From the NCBI GenBank assembly GCA_036380735.1, contig DASVEE010000014.1, positions 1 to 64,000 on the forward strand: DNA of 64,000 bases, given 5' to 3'. Positions 9,247 through 17,043 of the stretch are shown here, piece by piece. Numbering within the stretch: the stretch's first letter is position 1; each line of letters starts with the position of its first letter. The translations under genes and the position numbers were made by a program. The DNA is from DASVEE01 sp036380735. GTDB lineage: Bacteria > Acidobacteriota > Thermoanaerobaculia > Gp7-AA8. The notes beneath the pieces are model-generated. The model had not been told where the DNA came from and ran no database searches. It saw only the letters and a list, made by a program, of their open reading frames with translations.

Positions 9247-10614
9247 ATGCATCGCTCGAGGTTTGCCTCAATTCTGATTCTCCTCTCTCTGCTCCTCGTC
9301 ACGCCTGCTTTCGCCACCCATTACTACGTTGCCACCACCGGCAGCGACGCGAACGCGGGCACACTCGCGGCTCCCTTCCTGACCATCCAGCACGGCGTCG
9401 ACCAGCTCGACGCCGGCGACAACCTCTACGTCCGCGGCGGTACCTACGACGAGGCCGTCACGATCTGGGACAAAGCCGGAACGTCGTCGTACCCGATCTA
9501 CATCACCACGTACAACGGGGAAGCGGTGGCCATCGACGGCACCGGCCAGACGGAGAACGGCGTGGTCGTCATCGGCGACAGCTCGTACGTCCGCTTCGAT
9601 GGCTTCGAGGTGAAGAACGGCCCGAACGGCGGGATCTTCATCTACGACGCGAACAACATCAAAGTGCGCTGGAACAACGTGCATCACATGGGCAGCGGCG
9701 GCATCAACGCCAAGACGGCGAGCGCCAGTCCGTTCGGCACCGCGCATCACCTCGTGATCCACGGCAACTCGGTGCATCACAACATGCTCGACAACAGCGA
9801 CCGCGACGAGAACAGCGTCTGGCTGCAGGGCGTGTCCGCCGTCCGCTGCGATTACGTCGAGATCACCGGGAACAACGTCTACGAGAACTACGGCGAAGGG
9901 ATCGACTACATCGGCAGCGACCACGGCACGATCCGCGACAACTCGATCTGGGACAACTTCAGCGTCAACCTCTACCTCGACAACGCGCAGTACACGACCG
10001 TCGACCGCAACTGGATCGTGACCGGCTGGGCGCCGAACCACACGAACTACTACCGCAACGGCAACCCGGCGGGCGGCATCGGCGTGGCCAACGAGTACTA
10101 CACGGAACAGAACCCGGCCACCGACCTGACGATCACGAACAACATCGTCGTCCGCTGCCATACCGGCTTCGCGTACCGCAACTCCGAATACGGCGGCGGG
10201 CTGCACAACACGCTCGTCGCGAACAACACCTTCTCGGAATCGGTCTACCTCAACCTCAGCATCCAGAACGGCACCAACAACACGAACATCCACACCACCA
10301 CCACGATCAAGAACAACATCTTCTACGCGAAGACGGGGACGAGCTACGCGTCGGCGCCGACCACCGGCTTCACGTACCAGACGAACTGCTGGTTCAACGG
10401 CACGGCGAACACGCACAAGAGCGGCACGGGAGACGTGCTCTCCGATCCGCTCTTCGTCGATGCGGGCGGGAGCGACCAGGAGGACTACATGCTGACCTCC
10501 AGCTCGCCGTGTAAGAACACCGGCACCGCCACCGCGGCCGTCACCGAAGACTACTTCGGCACGGCGCGCTCGGGACGCGGCACCGCCATCGACATCGGCG
10601 CCCACGAATACTGA
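9247..10614 (+). CDS. Secreted right-handed beta-helix protein, choice-of-anchor Q type
   Basis: 455 aa with an N-terminal signal peptide (residues 1-23, LILLSLLLVTPAFA). The mature protein starts HYYVATTGSDANAGT, a DUF1565-like opening common in secreted parallel beta-helix proteins. Many Asn-rich turns follow (ITGNNVYENYGEG, TIRDNSIWDNF, TITNNIVVRC), as expected of right-handed helix coils. The C-terminus ends IDIGAHEY, the signature of the choice-of-anchor Q domain. It may act on, or bind, polysaccharide outside the cell; catalytic residues cannot be assigned. Divergent from kdsA, convergent with pyrG. The start is ATG 9247 with a weak GGAGCTTCC upstream. Confidence 0.8.
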   Translation: MHRSRFASILILLSLLLVTPAFATHYYVATTGSDANAGTLAAPFLTIQHGVDQLDAGDNLYVRGGTYDEAVTIWDKAGTSSYPIYITTYNGEAVAIDGTGQTENGVVVIGDSSYVRFDGFEVKNGPNGGIFIYDANNIKVRWNNVHHMGSGGINAKTASASPFGTAHHLVIHGNSVHHNMLDNSDRDENSVWLQGVSAVRCDYVEITGNNVYENYGEGIDYIGSDHGTIRDNSIWDNFSVNLYLDNAQYTTVDRNWIVTGWAPNHTNYYRNGNPAGGIGVANEYYTEQNPATDLTITNNIVVRCHTGFAYRNSEYGGGLHNTLVANNTFSESVYLNLSIQNGTNNTNIHTTTTIKNNIFYAKTGTSYASAPTTGFTYQTNCWFNGTANTHKSGTGDVLSDPLFVDAGGSDQEDYMLTSSSPCKNTGTATAAVTEDYFGTARSGRGTAIDIGAHEY

Positions 10615-10622
10615 CGTGAAAC

Positions 10623-10652
10623 CGGCGGGTAGGGGCTGGCCCGTACCCGCCG
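10623..10652. other. 9-bp-stem hairpin downstream of the beta-helix gene
   Basis: CGGCGGGTA (10623-10631) and TACCCGCCG (10644-10652) form a perfect 9-bp stem with a 12-nt loop just past the stop codon. No T tract follows, so it is an RNA hairpin rather than a clear intrinsic terminator. Confidence 0.5.
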
Positions 10653-10670
10653 CCGCGATACTCAGTCCGG

Positions 10671-10760
10671 GGAACGATGGGACGAACAGGACCTATAGGA
10701 CAGATGGGACTTCCCCGGTCCCATCCGTCCCCTTCGTCCCATAGGTCCTGGTCGTCCTGG
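10671..10760. repeat. 9-bp palindromic array in convergent gap
   Basis: Starts GGAACGATGGGACGA and ends GTCCTGGTCGTCCTGG. About four units per arm. Lies between the convergent beta-helix gene and pyrG. Confidence 0.85.
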
Positions 10761-10769
10761 CAACCGCCG

Positions 10770-12413
10770 CTACACCAGCTCCGTCGCCGGCATCGCCACG
10801 GTGGTCTTGTTGGCGCTTTTGTAAGCGCGAGCCGCGGCGATGAAGGAGCGGAACAGCGGGTGCGGCGCCGTGGGGCGCGACTTGTACTCGGGGTGGAACT
10901 GGCAGCCGACGAACCAGGGGTGGTTCTCCAGCTCGATGATCTCGACGAACTTGCCGTCCGGCGACTTGCCGGTCACGCGGAAGCCGCGCTCCTCGAGCTG
11001 CGGTACGTATTCGGGGTTGACCTCGTAGCGATGGCGGTGGCGCTCCTCGATGAGCTCCACGCCGTATGCTTCGCGCGCGATCGACCCTTCCTTGAGCGCG
11101 CACGGGTATTTGCCGAGGCGCATGGTGCCGCCGAGGGCGTCGACGCCGATCAGGTCGCGCAGCTTGAAGATCACCTTGTACGGCGACTCGTCATCGAACT
11201 CGGTCGAGTTCGCGCCGACCATGCCGGCCATGTCGCGGGCGAACTCGATGGTCGCGCACTGCATGCCGAGGCAGACGCCGAAGAACGGGATCTTCCGCTC
11301 GCGGGCGTAGCGGATCGCGCGCAGCTTCCCTTCGATGCCGCGGGCGCCGAAGCCGGGGCCGACGAGGATCGCGTCGACGCTGGCCAGCTCGCCGTGATAC
11401 CCCTCTTCCTCGAGCGCCTCGGAGTCGATGTAGACGATGCGCGTCTTGACGTTGTTGGCGATGCCGCCGTGCTGCAGCGCCTCGTTGAGCGACTTGTACG
11501 AATCGCCGAAGTCGACGTACTTGCCGACGAACCCGATCCGCACCTCATCCTCGGGATGCCGCAGCTTGCGGACGATCTCCTCCCACTTCGCGAGCGAGCC
11601 GGCTTCTTCCTGCGGCAGATGCAGCTTCTCGAGCAGGATCTCGTCGAGCCCTTCGCGTGAGAACGCGAGCGGGACCTGGTAGATGAAGTCGACGTCGTAA
11701 GCCGGGACGACCGATTCCTCTTCCACGTTGCAGAACAGGCCGATCTTGCTCTTCATCTCCTCGGGGATGGTGCGCTCGGAGCGGCAGAGGAGGATGTCCG
11801 GCTGGATGCCGATCTCGCGCAGCTTCTGCACGGAGTGCTGCGTCGGCTTCGTCTTCAGCTCGTCCGAGGCTTTGATGTACGGGACGAGCGTGACGTGGAC
11901 GTTGATCGCGTTGCCGCGGCCTGCTTCCTGGCGGAACTGGCGGATCGCTTCGAGGAAGGGGAGCGACTCGATGTCGCCGACCGTGCCGCCAATCTCGACG
12001 ATCACGACGTCCACGCCCTCGGAGATGGAGCGGATGCACTTCTTGATCTCGTCGGTGATGTGGGGGATGACCTGGACGGTCTTGCCGAGGTAGTCGCCGC
12101 GGCGCTCCTTCTCGATGACCTTCGAGTAGATGCGTCCCGTCGTGAAGTTGTTCTTGCGGGTGGCGCGCATCGAAGTGAAGCGCTCGTAGTAGCCGAGGTC
12201 GAGGTCCGTTTCGGCGCCGTCATCGGTGACGAAGACCTCGCCGTGCTGGAACGGCGACATCGTGCCGGGATCGACGTTGATGTAGGGATCGAACTTCTGC
12301 AGCGTGACCTTGAATCCGCGCGCTTCGAGCAGCGCGCCGATGGACGCCGCGGCGATCCCCTTGCCGAGACCGGAAACCACACCACCGGTAACGAAAATGT
12401 ACTTCGTGCTCAT
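10770..12413 (-). CDS. pyrG: CTP synthase
   Basis: A 547-aa enzyme converting UTP to CTP with glutamine as nitrogen donor. The N-terminal synthetase domain opens FVTGGVVSGLGKGIAAASIG and has the dinucleotide loop and EIGGTVGDIES. The C-terminal class I glutamine amidotransferase carries the nucleophile in GVCLGMQCA and the catalytic pair in CQFHPEYKS. Length is normal for PyrG. A strong Shine-Dalgarno (GGAGGT) precedes ATG 12413. The upstream gap holds a 7-bp palindromic array, the 9-bp arms and the 21-bp minisatellite; the kdsB stop is 800 bp upstream. Confidence 0.98.
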   Translation of the reverse strand: MSTKYIFVTGGVVSGLGKGIAAASIGALLEARGFKVTLQKFDPYINVDPGTMSPFQHGEVFVTDDGAETDLDLGYYERFTSMRATRKNNFTTGRIYSKVIEKERRGDYLGKTVQVIPHITDEIKKCIRSISEGVDVVIVEIGGTVGDIESLPFLEAIRQFRQEAGRGNAINVHVTLVPYIKASDELKTKPTQHSVQKLREIGIQPDILLCRSERTIPEEMKSKIGLFCNVEEESVVPAYDVDFIYQVPLAFSREGLDEILLEKLHLPQEEAGSLAKWEEIVRKLRHPEDEVRIGFVGKYVDFGDSYKSLNEALQHGGIANNVKTRIVYIDSEALEEEGYHGELASVDAILVGPGFGARGIEGKLRAIRYARERKIPFFGVCLGMQCATIEFARDMAGMVGANSTEFDDESPYKVIFKLRDLIGVDALGGTMRLGKYPCALKEGSIAREAYGVELIEERHRHRYEVNPEYVPQLEERGFRVTGKSPDGKFVEIIELENHPWFVGCQFHPEYKSRPTAPHPLFRSFIAAARAYKSANKTTVAMPATELV

Positions 12414-12429
12414 CGGACCTCCATTAATC

Positions 12430-12498
12430 AGTTGTCGGTTTTCGGTTGTCGGTTTTCGGTTTGGGCAAAACCGGAGGCCGACAGCCGAAAACCGGCTG
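12430..12498. repeat. 7-bp GTTGTCG/GTTTTCG palindromic array
   Basis: The 5' arm 12430-12462 is GTTGTCG-GTTTTCG-GTTGTCG-GTTTTCG. The 3' arm 12470-12498 holds reverse-complement units (CCGACAG-CCGAAAA-CC). It lies 17 bp upstream of the pyrG start codon. Confidence 0.75.
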
Positions 12499-12670
12499 CC
12501 TGTGCTTGCTTGTCGGGTGGGGAGAGTTGTGGTGCGTCTGGAGAGTTTTGTCAGTTCTGAGCCTGCGGCTCACGAACGACCTCGGGTTTCAGGCATGCGG
12601 GTACGCAAGGTGAACCTAATTCTAAGGGGCGGGCGGAAGCGTCGCAACTACTCGTCTGGATGGGTGCGCG

Positions 12671-12740
12671 AATGGGACGAATGGGACGGATAGGACGGAT
12701 GGGACGGATTGCCCGACCTATTGGTCCCAGTCGTCCTATT
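12671..12740. repeat. 9-bp array, proximal part
   Basis: The 5' arm has four to five units (AATGGGACG, AATGGGACGG, ATAGGACGG, ATGGGACGG). A short 3' arm follows (CTATTGGTCCCAGTCGTCCTA). A second 3' arm lies at 13166-13224, on the far side of the 21-bp minisatellite. Confidence 0.8.
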
Positions 12741-13130
12741 TCGACGCGCGGGCACCGGATGTGTCCCGGCGGCCACCGTGTGTGTCGGCGCGGACACCCG
12801 GAGTCGACGCGCGGGCACCGGCAGTCGCGGCGCGGGCACCCGGAGTCGCGGCGCGGACGCCCGCAGTCGCGGCGCGGACACCCGGAGATGCGGCGCGGAC
12901 ACACGGAGATGCGGCGCGGACACACGGAGATGCGGCGCGGACACACGAAGTGTCCGAGCGCGCACACGGAGCGCCCGGGCGGACGCACGAAGTGTCCCGG
13001 CGCGCGCACGAAGTGTCCGGGCGGCAACACGGAGTGTCCGGGCGGCAACACGGAGTGTCCGGGTGCGCACACGGAGTGTCCGGGCGGCAACACGAAGCGC
13101 CCTGGCGGGCACACGGTGCGTCAAGGCGGG
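12741..13130. repeat. 21-bp minisatellite, about 18.5 units
   Basis: Eighteen full 21-bp units and a partial one stand head to tail between pyrG and kdsB. Two sub-types occur. The left block is like ATGCGGCGCGGACACACGGAG. The right block is like TGTCCGGGCGGCAACACGGAG. Three consecutive left-type units are nearly identical. Because 21 is a multiple of 3, all frames give 7-residue peptide repeats and several stay open on both strands. None has a convincing start, ribosome site or protein-like composition, so I treat it as non-coding. Confidence 0.9.
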
Positions 13131-13165
13131 GGCAGTCGGTTCCCGGCGGGCACTCAGCCTACCGC

Positions 13166-13224
13166 TTCGTCCTCCTCCGTCCTATTCGTCCTGTCTGTCC
13201 TATCCGTCCTATTTGTCCTATCGG
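13166..13224. repeat. 9-bp array, distal 3' arm
   Basis: About six GTCCTATNN-type units with no adjacent 5' arm; the matching 5' arm is at 12671-12712. The array includes the TAG stop codon of kdsB (13218-13220, minus strand). Confidence 0.85.
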
Positions 13225-13943
13225 TGTTTCGCCAATTCCCGTTCCACCCGCTCCACATCTTCGGGGCGATCCACCCCCAGATGAGGGCGCGGGGTGCGGG
13301 AAACCGCGATGCGCATCCCATGCTGCAGGGCGCGCAGCTGTTCCAGCGATTCGGCGCGCTCCAGCGGAGAGGGGGGCAGCGACACGAACGTCTCCAGCGC
13401 CTGCCGGCGGTAGGCGTAGACGCCGATGTGCCGCAGCGCCTCGCCGCGCGAGCCGATCGCCGCGCGGGAGAAGTAAAGGGCGACATCCTGCACATCGACG
13501 ACGGCCTTGACGACGTCCCGGGCGTGAAGCTCCTCGTCGGTCTCCAGCGGTGACGCGAGCGTGGCGATCTCCGCGCCCGCGGCCAGCAGGTCGATCAGCG
13601 CGTCGACCGAGGCGATGTCGATCAGCGGCTCGTCGCCCTGCACGTTGACGATGGCGTCGAATCGCTGCTGCTCGAGCGTCTCGATGATCGGCAGCGCGGC
13701 GGCGATGCGGTCGGTGCCGCTCTGGAAGTCGCCCTCCGGCTGCACCACCTTGCCGCCGAACCCCGTGACGTGGGCGAAGATGCGGTCGTCGTCCGTCGCC
13801 ACGTACACCGCCTCGGCCCGCGTCGACGCGACGGCGCGGCGGTAGACGCGCTCGATCAGCGAGACGCCGGCAATCGGCACGAGAGGTTTCCCGGGAAACC
13901 GGGTCGAGCCGTAACGCGCTGGAATTACAATCACCGCCCTCAT
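13218..13943 (-). CDS. kdsB: 3-deoxy-manno-octulosonate cytidylyltransferase
   Basis: A 241-aa cytosolic enzyme that activates KDO with CTP to CMP-KDO for LPS core assembly. N-terminal IPARYGSTRFPGKPL is the nucleotide-binding signature, VNVQGDEPLI the metal-binding motif, and RHIGVYAYRR and a C-terminal GVDRPEDVERVE are also typical. Length fits KdsB (about 245-250). ATG 13943 is used; it overlaps the opposite-strand ATG 13942 (shared CATG). A TAGAAT box lies 11 bp upstream and there is no Shine-Dalgarno, so a leaderless mRNA is plausible. The stop codon lies in a 9-bp repeat unit. Confidence 0.95.
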   Translation of the reverse strand: MRAVIVIPARYGSTRFPGKPLVPIAGVSLIERVYRRAVASTRAEAVYVATDDDRIFAHVTGFGGKVVQPEGDFQSGTDRIAAALPIIETLEQQRFDAIVNVQGDEPLIDIASVDALIDLLAAGAEIATLASPLETDEELHARDVVKAVVDVQDVALYFSRAAIGSRGEALRHIGVYAYRRQALETFVSLPPSPLERAESLEQLRALQHGMRIAVSRTPRPHLGVDRPEDVERVERELAKHR

Positions 13944-13960
13944 GACGGAGGCGCATTCTA
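13926..13960. promoter_or_regulatory. Back-to-back -10-like boxes at kdsB/13942
   Basis: TACAAT at 13926-13931 lies 10 bp before ATG 13942 on the plus strand. TAGAAT (reverse complement of 13955-13960) lies 11 bp before ATG 13943 on the minus strand. The two start codons overlap, so each box lies in the other gene's coding region. No good -35 was found. Confidence 0.45.
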
Positions 13961-14913
13961 GTGCAGTCGACCGCGAGCTGATGAAGCGCCTCACGATCGT
14001 GATCCTCTTCATCTTCTTCTTCACCGCGGCGTTTTCGCGCCTCGACCGGGTGTACTCGCAGAAGTTCTACAACATCACCGGCGAGGCGCGCTGGATCTGG
14101 GCGCCGCACCGCCTCACGCAGAACGAGCCGCTTGCGTTCTTCGCCACGCGCGACTTCGAGCTGCCCGAGGGACGGGTGTTCACGAAGCTGAACGTGCTGG
14201 GCGATCCGGTGTACACGCTCTGGTTCAACGGCTACGAGATCGCCGGCCGCCGCGTCGACGACGCGCACAAGCTCGACGTCTACGACGTCTCGAAGCTGGC
14301 GAAGACGGGAAAGAACCGCATCGTCATCGCCATCCGTGCCATGCAGGGCGTGGGTGGCGTCCTGGCCGGCGTCGACATCGGCCCGGAAGCGGAGAACATT
14401 CTCGTGACCGACGCGAGCTGGAAGATCTACCGCCGCTGGCGTCCCGACATCCTGCTGCGCGACGCGCCGGATCTTTCGCCGGTCCCACCGATGCTCATCG
14501 GCGAGCCGCCCATCGGGCGCTGGAACTACGTGACGCGCCAGCCGCGCGAATTCTCGGAGCCGTTCCAGCGGACGCTGCTCCCGCGCGAAGTGTTCCCGGT
14601 CAACGCGTTCCTCCCGACGATCCGGACGAGCGGTGGCGTGGCCATCTCCGTGGCCGATCCGGTGCGCGCCCGCGCCTTCGACTTCGGCTTCACCAAGGGG
14701 CGGGTCCGCGTGACGATCGAAGGCGACTCGATCGTCAGCCGCGCCGTGACCGTCCGCTACGCCTACGCCCGCGAAGAGCTGACGCGCGTCGAATGGAGCA
14801 CGCGATCGTTCGTCTTCGCCCCCGGGGAGCGCACGGTGATCGACCCGGAACCGGGCAACTTCCGATACGTGCTGGTGTATGGGGAGAAGGCTACCGTGGA
14901 CGTGCTGCAATAG
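13942..14913 (+). CDS. Exported protein with sugar-binding (rhamnosidase N-terminal-like) domain
   Basis: Up to 323 aa. A hydrophobic stretch (LTIVILFIFFFTAAFS) following KR looks like a signal anchor. The mature part opens ARWIWAPHRLTQNEPLAFFA and has FELPEGRVFTKLNVLGDPVY and TLWFNGYEIAGRR. This is the galactose-binding-like jelly roll found at the N-terminus of bacterial alpha-L-rhamnosidases, here without a catalytic domain. It may bind glycans in the envelope; function is inferred only. Start: ATG 13942 has a TACAAT box 10 bp upstream but overlaps the kdsB start; ATG 13981 puts the signal anchor directly at the N-terminus. The TAG stop is the first triplet of a 9-bp array. Confidence 0.6.
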   Translation: MTEAHSSAVDRELMKRLTIVILFIFFFTAAFSRLDRVYSQKFYNITGEARWIWAPHRLTQNEPLAFFATRDFELPEGRVFTKLNVLGDPVYTLWFNGYEIAGRRVDDAHKLDVYDVSKLAKTGKNRIVIAIRAMQGVGGVLAGVDIGPEAENILVTDASWKIYRRWRPDILLRDAPDLSPVPPMLIGEPPIGRWNYVTRQPREFSEPFQRTLLPREVFPVNAFLPTIRTSGGVAISVADPVRARAFDFGFTKGRVRVTIEGDSIVSRAVTVRYAYAREELTRVEWSTRSFVFAPGERTVIDPEPGNFRYVLVYGEKATVDVLQ

Positions 14914-15033
14914 GACAATGGGACCTATAGGACTTAGGACCTATAGGACTGATAGCACCTGCCGGCGACCCATCCGTCCTATTTGTCCTATAGGTCCTCT
15001 AGGTCCTATAGGTCCTATCGTGCCCCGGTCCTA
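14911..15033. repeat. 9-bp palindromic array holding both stop codons
   Basis: TAGGACAATGGGACCTATAG opens the 5' arm. The 3' arm has six units (GTCCTATTT, GTCCTATAG, GTCCTCTAG and so on) ending CTATCGTGCCCCGG. The TAG stop of the plus-strand gene (14911-14913) and the TAG of the convergent minus-strand gene (15031-15033) are its outer edges. Confidence 0.95.
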
Positions 15034-15789
15034 GTAGATGACCTTCCGCACGAAGTAGTCCTGCAGGGTCATCTTTTTCTGGTCGATGGCTTCCGCGTCG
15101 GCGCGGGTCATCTGGAAGCGGCCGGCAGCGCCGCCGTTGGTCGTTTTCATGTAGACCTCGACGAGGTCGATCTGGGCGCCGGTGACGCCGGCGTTGCGGA
15201 CCATGAGGAACGACGTGGCGGAGAGGGCGTTGAAGACTTTGTCCTCGCTGTCGGCGACGAGCTCGGCGCGCAGGGAGCGGCCGGAGGTCGAAATGAGCTT
15301 CTTCTCGAAGATGCCGACGTTGTCGTAAGCGCGGTCGAACTTCTCGACGATCTCGGGATCGATGGTGCCGCCGCCCGCGGGGAGCGTGGCTGCCGGCGTC
15401 GTGGTGCCGGGCGTGGTGGTGGCCGGAGCCGGAGCCGCCGCCGGCTTCTGGCCGGCCGTGCCGCTGAGGTTGCGCAGGCGGACCTGGTCGCCGAGGGAGG
15501 GCTGCTGGTTCTTGTTCTGCGGATTGGGCATGTTCGGATCGAGGTCGAGCAGCTTGGCGTTGGAGATGCCGAGCTTCGTCATCTGCTCCGACTTGGCGAC
15601 GTCGATCAGCGAGGGGTCGAGCTGCAGCGAGCCGCCCGACTCGAGCTGGACGAGCGCTTTCCCGTTCACGACGGTCCACTTCGCTTTTGCTTTGTAGGTC
15701 GTTCCGTCTTTCAGGATGACGACATAGGTGGCGAATGCCTGCGACGCGATGACGGTCGCGAAAACGAAGAGGCTGAGGGTCTTTTTCAT
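15031..15789 (-). CDS. Exported hypothetical protein, 252 aa
   Basis: Residues 1-20 (MKKTLSLFVFATVIASQAFA) are a clear signal peptide. A small beta domain follows (YVVILKDGTTYKAKAKWTVV), then a Pro/Ala/Thr linker (about 110-140) and a C-terminal helical/beta domain (PEIVEKFDRAYDNVGIFEKK ... VEVYMKTTNGG). I do not recognise the family. The N-terminal domain resembles the start of the exported protein at 33516-34142 (KSGERIETDEPARTESGVVV), so they may be distant paralogues. ATG 15789 is chosen for the signal peptide; a CCGGAG site is about 9 bp upstream. Confidence 0.6.
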   Translation of the reverse strand: MKKTLSLFVFATVIASQAFATYVVILKDGTTYKAKAKWTVVNGKALVQLESGGSLQLDPSLIDVAKSEQMTKLGISNAKLLDLDPNMPNPQNKNQQPSLGDQVRLRNLSGTAGQKPAAAPAPATTTPGTTTPAATLPAGGGTIDPEIVEKFDRAYDNVGIFEKKLISTSGRSLRAELVADSEDKVFNALSATSFLMVRNAGVTGAQIDLVEVYMKTTNGGAAGRFQMTRADAEAIDQKKMTLQDYFVRKVIY

Positions 15790-15894
15790 GGTCCGCTCCG
15801 GAATCCAGCAGCTGAGTGCTCGATTATACTGACGGATCGTCAAACCTGACGCCGCCTGACTCGATTCCGGCGGCTCTCGGTCTCAGGAGACCCG

Positions 15895-16929
15895 ATGTTG
15901 ATCGTCATGGAGGCCGGTGCCCGGCCCGAACAGATTGAAGCAGTCGTCCGCCACATCGAGCGTGTGGGGTTCCGTCCTCACCCGATCCCGGGCGCGTTTC
16001 GCACGGCCATCGGCGTCACCGGCTCCGGCGGGAAGACCGATCTGCAAATCCTCGAAAACTTCCCCGGGGTGAAGGAAGTCATCCCGGTTTCCCAGCCCTA
16101 CAAGCTCGTCAGCCGTGAGGCGAAGCCGGACGACTCGATCGTCAGCGTCGGCGGCGTCGACGTCGGCGGGAAGGGTGTGATCGTCGTCGGCGGACCGTGC
16201 GCGGTCGAGTCGCTGGAGCAGACGCGCACGATCGCCGAGGGGATCCGGCGTGCCGGCGGGCAGCTCTTCCGCGGCGGCGCCTACAAGCCGCGCACCTCTC
16301 CTTACTCCTTTCAGGGGCTGGGGGAGAAAGGGCTGGAGATCCTGGCCCAGGTGCGTGAGGAGTTCGACCTCCCCATCGTGACCGAGGCGATCGACGAGAC
16401 GTCGCTCAAGCTCGTCGAGCAGTACGCGGACTGCATCCAGATCGGCGCCCGCAACATGCAGAACTTCTCGCTGCTGAAGGCGGCGGGGCGCGCGCGCAAG
16501 CCGGTGCTGCTGAAGCGCGGCATGTCGGCGACGCTCGAAGAGCTGCTTCTGTCGGCCGAGTACATCATGTCCGAGGGGAACTACAACGTGATCCTCTGCG
16601 AGCGGGGCGTGCGGACGTTCGCCGACCACACGCGCAACACGCTCGACCTGTCGGTGATCCCGGCGATCAAGCGCATCAGCCATCTGCCGATCGTGTCCGA
16701 CCCGAGCCACGGTACCGGGAAGCGGAACAAGGTGCTGCCGATGTCGCGCGCCTCGATCGCGGCGGGCGCGGACGGCGTGCTGATCGAGGTGCACCACAAG
16801 CCGGAAGAGGCGCTGTCGGACGGCCCCCAGGCGCTGCTGCCGGATGCGTTTGCGCAGCTCGTGCGAGAGGTGGACGCGATCGCGCAGGTGCTGGGGCGGT
16901 CTTTGCAGCCGGCTCTGGCGGCTACGTAG
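15895..16929 (+). CDS. aroF: 3-deoxy-7-phosphoheptulonate (DAHP) synthase
   Basis: A 344-aa cytosolic enzyme for the first step of the shikimate pathway (erythrose-4-phosphate plus phosphoenolpyruvate). Residues 1-70 form a ferredoxin-like regulatory domain (MLIVMEAGARPEQIEAVVRH). The TIM barrel follows with GGPCAVESLEQT, FRGGAYKPRTSPYSFQGLG, IQIGARNMQNF, LLKRGM, CERGVRTF and PIVSDPSHGTGKR. This domain order is that of the single-chain type (Thermotoga or Geobacillus). AGGAGA lies 6 bp before ATG 15895. aroB, the next enzyme, is 42 kb away at 58627. Confidence 0.95.
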   Translation: MLIVMEAGARPEQIEAVVRHIERVGFRPHPIPGAFRTAIGVTGSGGKTDLQILENFPGVKEVIPVSQPYKLVSREAKPDDSIVSVGGVDVGGKGVIVVGGPCAVESLEQTRTIAEGIRRAGGQLFRGGAYKPRTSPYSFQGLGEKGLEILAQVREEFDLPIVTEAIDETSLKLVEQYADCIQIGARNMQNFSLLKAAGRARKPVLLKRGMSATLEELLLSAEYIMSEGNYNVILCERGVRTFADHTRNTLDLSVIPAIKRISHLPIVSDPSHGTGKRNKVLPMSRASIAAGADGVLIEVHHKPEEALSDGPQALLPDAFAQLVREVDAIAQVLGRSLQPALAAT

Positions 16930-16941
16930 ACCGGTTTCGAC

Positions 16942-17036
16942 AGGGACCGATAGGACAATAGGACCTATAGGACGGATGGGACGAATAGGACAGGCCTTTG
17001 TCCTATCAGTCCTCTTCGTCCCATAGGTCCTATTTG
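16942..17036. repeat. 9-bp palindromic array in convergent gap
   Basis: 5' arm GGGACCGATAGGACAATAGG followed by three more units. 3' arm GTCCTATCA, GTCCTCTTC, GTCCCATAG, GTCCTATTT. Between convergent aroF and the 17044-17619 gene. Confidence 0.9.
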
Positions 17037-17043
17037 GTTTCGG

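Noticed and set aside
12741..13130. Possible CRISPR array at the 21-bp repeats
   Set aside because: The units are directly adjacent with no unique spacers, and no cas genes are present. It is a minisatellite.
12551..13553. Long repeat-rich reading frames across the 21-bp minisatellite
   Set aside because: A 21-bp period keeps several frames on both strands open by arithmetic. None has a ribosome site or protein-like composition, and one runs antisense into kdsB.
13159..14910. 583-aa reading frame antisense to the 13942 gene and kdsB
   Set aside because: Arg/Asp/Ala-rich shadow of high-GC coding sequence. The overlapped frames encode clear KdsB and an exported protein.
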